Shown piece after piece: positions 63,301 through 64,000 of a stretch of DNA of 64,000 nucleotides (positions are counted from its first letter, which is position 1; the number at the start of each line of letters is the position of its first letter). The notes beneath the pieces were generated by a model that saw only the letters and a program-made list of their open reading frames with translations, searched no databases and was not told the DNA's origin. The position numbers were made by a program, and so were the translations under genes. Origin of the DNA: Eumeta japonica (Eukaryota; Arthropoda; Insecta; Lepidoptera; Psychidae); NCBI GenBank assembly GCA_005406025.1, contig BGZK01000525.1:186001-250000 (forward strand), read 5' to 3'.

Positions 63301-64000
63301 GTCATCTGCTTGGTGATCAAGTGTCGTCGAAGAAGGGGTAACTCGCTCATATAAATCATCGATATTTCAAGTATGCACGTTATAATTCGGTGCAATACAT
63401 GATACTTCAATTTATAGCAACAAATTTTATATCTACTCCAAACACTTGATAAATGAATTGAGAAATAAGTATTTGCACGTTAATGAAAAGACTTTTATTT
63501 AATGATTTTTATGTGCTCGTATTTATTATTATATTTAACACAATAATTACGAAATTTACTTTATAGTGTATTTTGTTTGCTTGAGTTTATATTTTAATAT
63601 AATTGACTTTGAATATTTTTTCCATTGCAGAGAGCGTCGAGTACAAGACTGATGATTTAGACAGGTACCTATTTTGTGGCAGTGTGTCTGTTTATTCTTT
63701 CCTGAATCATTTATAGGAAACAGAAGTTGCTGAAAAAACCATAAAAATATAAGTATTACAATATTACTTTGAGGTTACGAGTAATAAATTTCATCTCTAA
63801 TTACTCTTCGTTATCGTACCTCGAACGTAATTCGTACTCATTAGTAATATTAACTTCGCTATATTTAACCAACGTTCTGAAACAAGCATTTTCGAGTTAG
63901 CCGAGTAAAGTACATTCCATATGTATATATTTTAATTGTATGTCATATTTTCAAATCGAATGCATAATTTTGAAACAGAAGAGCAGCCAAATCCTTTCAA
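45235..64000 (+). CDS. Multi-exon Ig-superfamily transmembrane adhesion receptor, nephrin/Kirrel-like (partial)
   Basis: Eleven exons (45235-45384, 46746-46929, 48145-48339, 49952-50146, 52245-52316, 52777-52897, 53202-53345, 56280-56461, 57868-58032, 63239-63337, 63631-63664) are each flanked by AG and GT and join in frame into 1541 nt, 513 codons plus 2 nt. Numbering from the first visible codon: end of Ig1 (1-63, F-strand Cys40), Ig2 (64-176, Cys96/Trp109/Cys154), Ig3 (177-265, Cys205/Cys246), Ig4 (266-366, Cys291/Trp303/Cys343), Ig5 (367-469, Cys391/Trp401), membrane span about 475-496 followed by KCRRRR, then the cytoplasmic tail. N-glycosylation sequons are at 74, 123, 239 and 332. The protein should sit in the plasma membrane and mediate cell-cell recognition. 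The LDDGQWQCQV motif of Ig1 and the CRAHHP motif of Ig2 recall nephrin, Kirrel, kirre and sns; the exact orthologue is uncertain. The 5' end (signal peptide, start of Ig1) and most of the tail are missing from this model. Confidence 0.88.
46746..46929 (+). CDS. Ig receptor exon: linker and first half of Ig2
   Basis: The acceptor is acactacttccag and the donor TTGG/gtaatt; phase 0 in, phase 1 out. It encodes residues 51-111: the end of Ig1 (ALAVRVPPQSPRI), an N-glycosylation sequon NGT at 74, then the B strand with Cys96 (ATVVCEARYGNPP) and Trp109 (IEWFL). VPPQ followed by P-R-I marks the Ig1/Ig2 border. It is strongly CpG-rich, unlike the surrounding intron. Confidence 0.88.
47385..48140 (+). 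repeat. gtacggaaccctc-tailed dispersed repeat, long copy
   Basis: It runs from aaggtctaaacccttc through gtccgtctatccatttgtct, acccgtggaggtgcccagtt, a middle AT-rich part and ttttggaattcctgggaccg to gtacggaaccctcagtttgc. The layout matches a dispersed repeat I associate with Lepidoptera, and partial copies occur at 1-190 and 35880-36060. It fills the 3' end of the intron before the exon at 48145. Confidence 0.6.
48145..48339 (+). CDS. Ig receptor exon: second half of Ig2
   Basis: The acceptor cttgtccggttttcag precedes phase-1 sequence; the donor is ACAT/gtcagt, phase 1. Residues 112-176 carry a sequon NAS (123), WAARSVLEL, then the F-strand Cys154 in QLACRAHHPSYPAP and the G strand TMLDVT. 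Cys154 pairs with Cys96 of the preceding exon. The CRAHHP signature resembles the second Ig domain of nephrin-type receptors. The sequence just upstream belongs to a dispersed repeat (47385-48140). Confidence 0.87.
48744..49116 (+). other. Unidentified open stretch inside an Ig-gene intron
   Basis: The plus strand is open for 123 codons and the minus strand for 94 over the same DNA. It is GC-richer than the intron around it (caaccgcgccggacacacac, gggacgatctcctgcattgt). No domain recognised; no splice sites linking it to the flanking exons in the needed phase were evident. Possibly a fragment of an unknown transposon. Confidence 0.3.
49952..50146 (+). CDS. Ig receptor exon: first part of Ig3
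   Basis: The acceptor tatgtatttcctcag is strong; the donor TCGG/gtactt; phase 1 on both sides. It encodes residues 177-241: VPVVSITG starts the A strand, SLECKAEGNPAP carries Cys205, and YVWWTKDGQ the core Trp. PKLILAPISRNHS leads into the F strand in the next exon; NHS at 239 is a sequon. A typical I-set/C2-type Ig domain. Confidence 0.88.
50720..51468 (+). mobile_element. Second, decayed copy of the 2.1-kb LINE family
   Basis: The last 230 bp or so, from gttgacacactatagtatct to gactggctgaaggt and a (gatga)n tail, match 3098-3321 closely. Further upstream, ccttaagatctactacagca...gaaagaaaaattagacgtcctgg matches the ORF part of the first copy (2490-2530), with many stops. Part of the ORF end appears twice (from about 50720 and about 50995), mirroring the tandem repeats of the first copy. 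It lies in the intron between 50146 and 52245, sense to the Ig gene. Confidence 0.75.
52245..52316 (+). CDS. Ig receptor exon: end of Ig3
   Basis: A short 72-nt exon, acceptor taaatgtattacag, donor AAGT/gtgagt (near consensus), phase 1 to 1. It encodes GIYSCQARNSLGTSDSAKI with Cys246 in the classic Y-x-C-x-A-x-N-x-x-G F/G-strand motif, then EIDVK. Joining it to 49952-50146 completes Ig3, which confirms both exons. Confidence 0.88.
52777..52897 (+). CDS. Ig receptor exon: first part of Ig4
   Basis: The acceptor is ttttggtatttccag and the donor CATAG/gtaatt; phase 1 in, phase 2 out. The first codon is split and gives Y-P-P-R-V, a common Ig start. LLECKADGNPPPTYQWF holds Cys291 and Trp303. The two upstream splice joins and the next acceptor all agree with this frame. 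Confidence 0.88.
53202..53345 (+). CDS. Ig receptor exon: end of Ig4
   Basis: The acceptor is ttcattcaattctcag and the donor GAGAG/gtccgt; phase 2 to 2. It encodes a Ser-rich loop (PNPGSRSSSLP), the E strand NSAQLVLRNVTY with a sequon at 332, and the F-strand motif HGRYACAAANQIG with Cys343 pairing to Cys291. The donor is weaker than its neighbours, but the join to 56280 restores a coherent G strand. Confidence 0.87.
53346..56279. other. Large intron with repeat-like sequence
   Basis: It contains related short stretches near 54960-55130 (cttttcgaactcaaaaattt, ctccgagctcaaaaattcga) and a block at 55300-55830 ending in a cacaca/cgcaca-rich stretch, typical of degraded repeats. No exon with compatible phase was seen. 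Confidence 0.4.
56280..56461 (+). CDS. Ig receptor exon: end of Ig4 and first part of Ig5
   Basis: The acceptor is atttactattctag and the donor GCTG/gtgaga; phase 2 in, phase 1 out. It encodes QSEPITLNVLGPP, the end of Ig4, then a Gly/Ala/Arg-rich Ig5 start, Cys391 in VSATVCAEPPPRR and Trp401/Trp403 in AAWQWGS. It is extremely GC-rich (runs of ccgccgcgcc), which may have favoured the unusual composition of this domain. Confidence 0.86.
57868..58032 (+). CDS. Ig receptor exon: second half of Ig5, canonical Cys absent
   Basis: The acceptor is ctcccacttccatag and the donor AACG/gtaatt; phase 1 to 1. It encodes residues 416-469. The E/F strand region reads YRYTLVVSD then DSRVYTLHVENERG: the place where Y-x-C is expected has Y-T-L, so the usual F-strand cysteine is leucine (451). 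Another cysteine (431) lies before the E strand. The domain ends SVTLMVN and joins directly to the juxtamembrane exon. Confidence 0.86.
59110..60600. other. Sequence separating the two hAT relic parts
   Basis: This block does not look like transposase. It holds a perfect 14-bp hairpin (59710-59743), a pyrimidine-rich stretch (60020-60075, ttctctttccccctctttct) and an AT-rich part. Open frames on both strands (for example minus 59309-59692) show no family I recognise. It is probably a nested insertion or the deleted and replaced middle of the hAT element. Confidence 0.4.
59710..59743. repeat. Perfect 14-bp inverted repeat
   Basis: gaaaccatcaattg and caattgatggtttc are separated by the 6-nt spacer gttgcg. 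Confidence 0.85.
61500..63238. other. Intron remainder before the transmembrane exon
   Basis: AT-rich, with a taatttaattaat-rich palindromic patch near 61960-62020. The plus frame at 62252-62485 shows no family likeness. Confidence 0.4.
63239..63337 (+). CDS. Ig receptor exon: transmembrane segment
   Basis: The acceptor is attttcttcttaacag and the donor AGGG/gtaact; phase 1 to 1. It encodes ETAHVAP, then about 21 hydrophobic residues (LIAAGLVIAALLVVVICLVI) and KCRRRR, a basic stop-transfer signal that fits a type I membrane protein with its Ig domains outside. The 5.2-kb intron before it contains the hAT relic. Confidence 0.9.
63631..63664 (+). CDS. Ig receptor exon: start of cytoplasmic tail
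   Basis: A 34-nt microexon, acceptor ttttttccattgcag, donor GACAG/gtacct, phase 1 in and 2 out. It encodes ESVEYKTDDLD. The tyrosine in VEYKTD could be a signalling site, but that is inference. Strong acceptor and matching phase support it despite its size. Confidence 0.78.
63979..64000 (+). CDS. Possible next tail exon, cut by the window edge
   Basis: After ttttgaaacag the sequence continues in the frame required by the 63664 donor (phase 2) and would encode R-R-A-A-K-S-F-Q before the window ends. The pyrimidine tract is weak and only 22 nt are visible, so this is tentative. Confidence 0.3.

Overview
The window looks like nuclear DNA of an insect, most probably a moth or butterfly. It is AT-rich with islands of CpG-rich coding sequence. 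Its interspersed repeats (Jockey/CR1-like and RTE-like LINE tails, tRNA-derived SINEs, dispersed families with a cgcggctccgcccg core or a gtacggaaccctc tail) are of types I associate with Lepidoptera. The taxon is inferred from repeat content and exon style, not proven.

Only one gene is well supported. From about 45.2 kb to beyond the right edge, eleven plus-strand exons join with compatible splice phases at every junction into one open frame of 513 codons. It encodes the end of a first Ig domain, four further Ig domains, one membrane-spanning segment with a basic stop-transfer tail, and the start of a cytoplasmic tail. The order and motifs resemble nephrin/Kirrel-type (IRM-like) cell-adhesion receptors. 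The signal peptide, the first half of Ig1 and the promoter were not found and must lie upstream, in the AT-rich sequence here or outside it. Most of the cytoplasmic tail lies beyond 64,000.

The left 45 kb holds no intact gene that I can support. It is a patchwork of decayed mobile elements: a 5'-truncated non-LTR element with a 22-bp target-site duplication (2.1-3.3 kb; a second relic lies at 50.7-51.5 kb), a Jockey/CR1-like fragment (7.6-8.3 kb), an antisense RTE-like fragment (16.4-16.7 kb), a mariner relic (37.5-38.3 kb), SINEs, a MITE (36.35-36.61 kb), a tandem array (5.9-6.5 kb) and two near-identical copies of an unnamed repeat (13.2 and 44.6 kb), the second about 125 bp before the first visible exon. 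A split hAT relic (59.0-61.5 kb) lies in the penultimate visible intron. A few CpG-rich blocks (12.5-12.8, 22.7-22.9, 37.2-37.35 and 41.0-41.27 kb) are candidates for promoters, first exons or regulatory DNA.

No CRISPR array, rRNA, operon or bacterial feature was seen, and I found no evidence of a new multi-gene system. The most interesting observations concern the Ig gene: the membrane-proximal Ig domain lacks its usual second cysteine; an unusually long open frame runs on past a weak splice donor; and a dispersed repeat appears to supply a splice acceptor.
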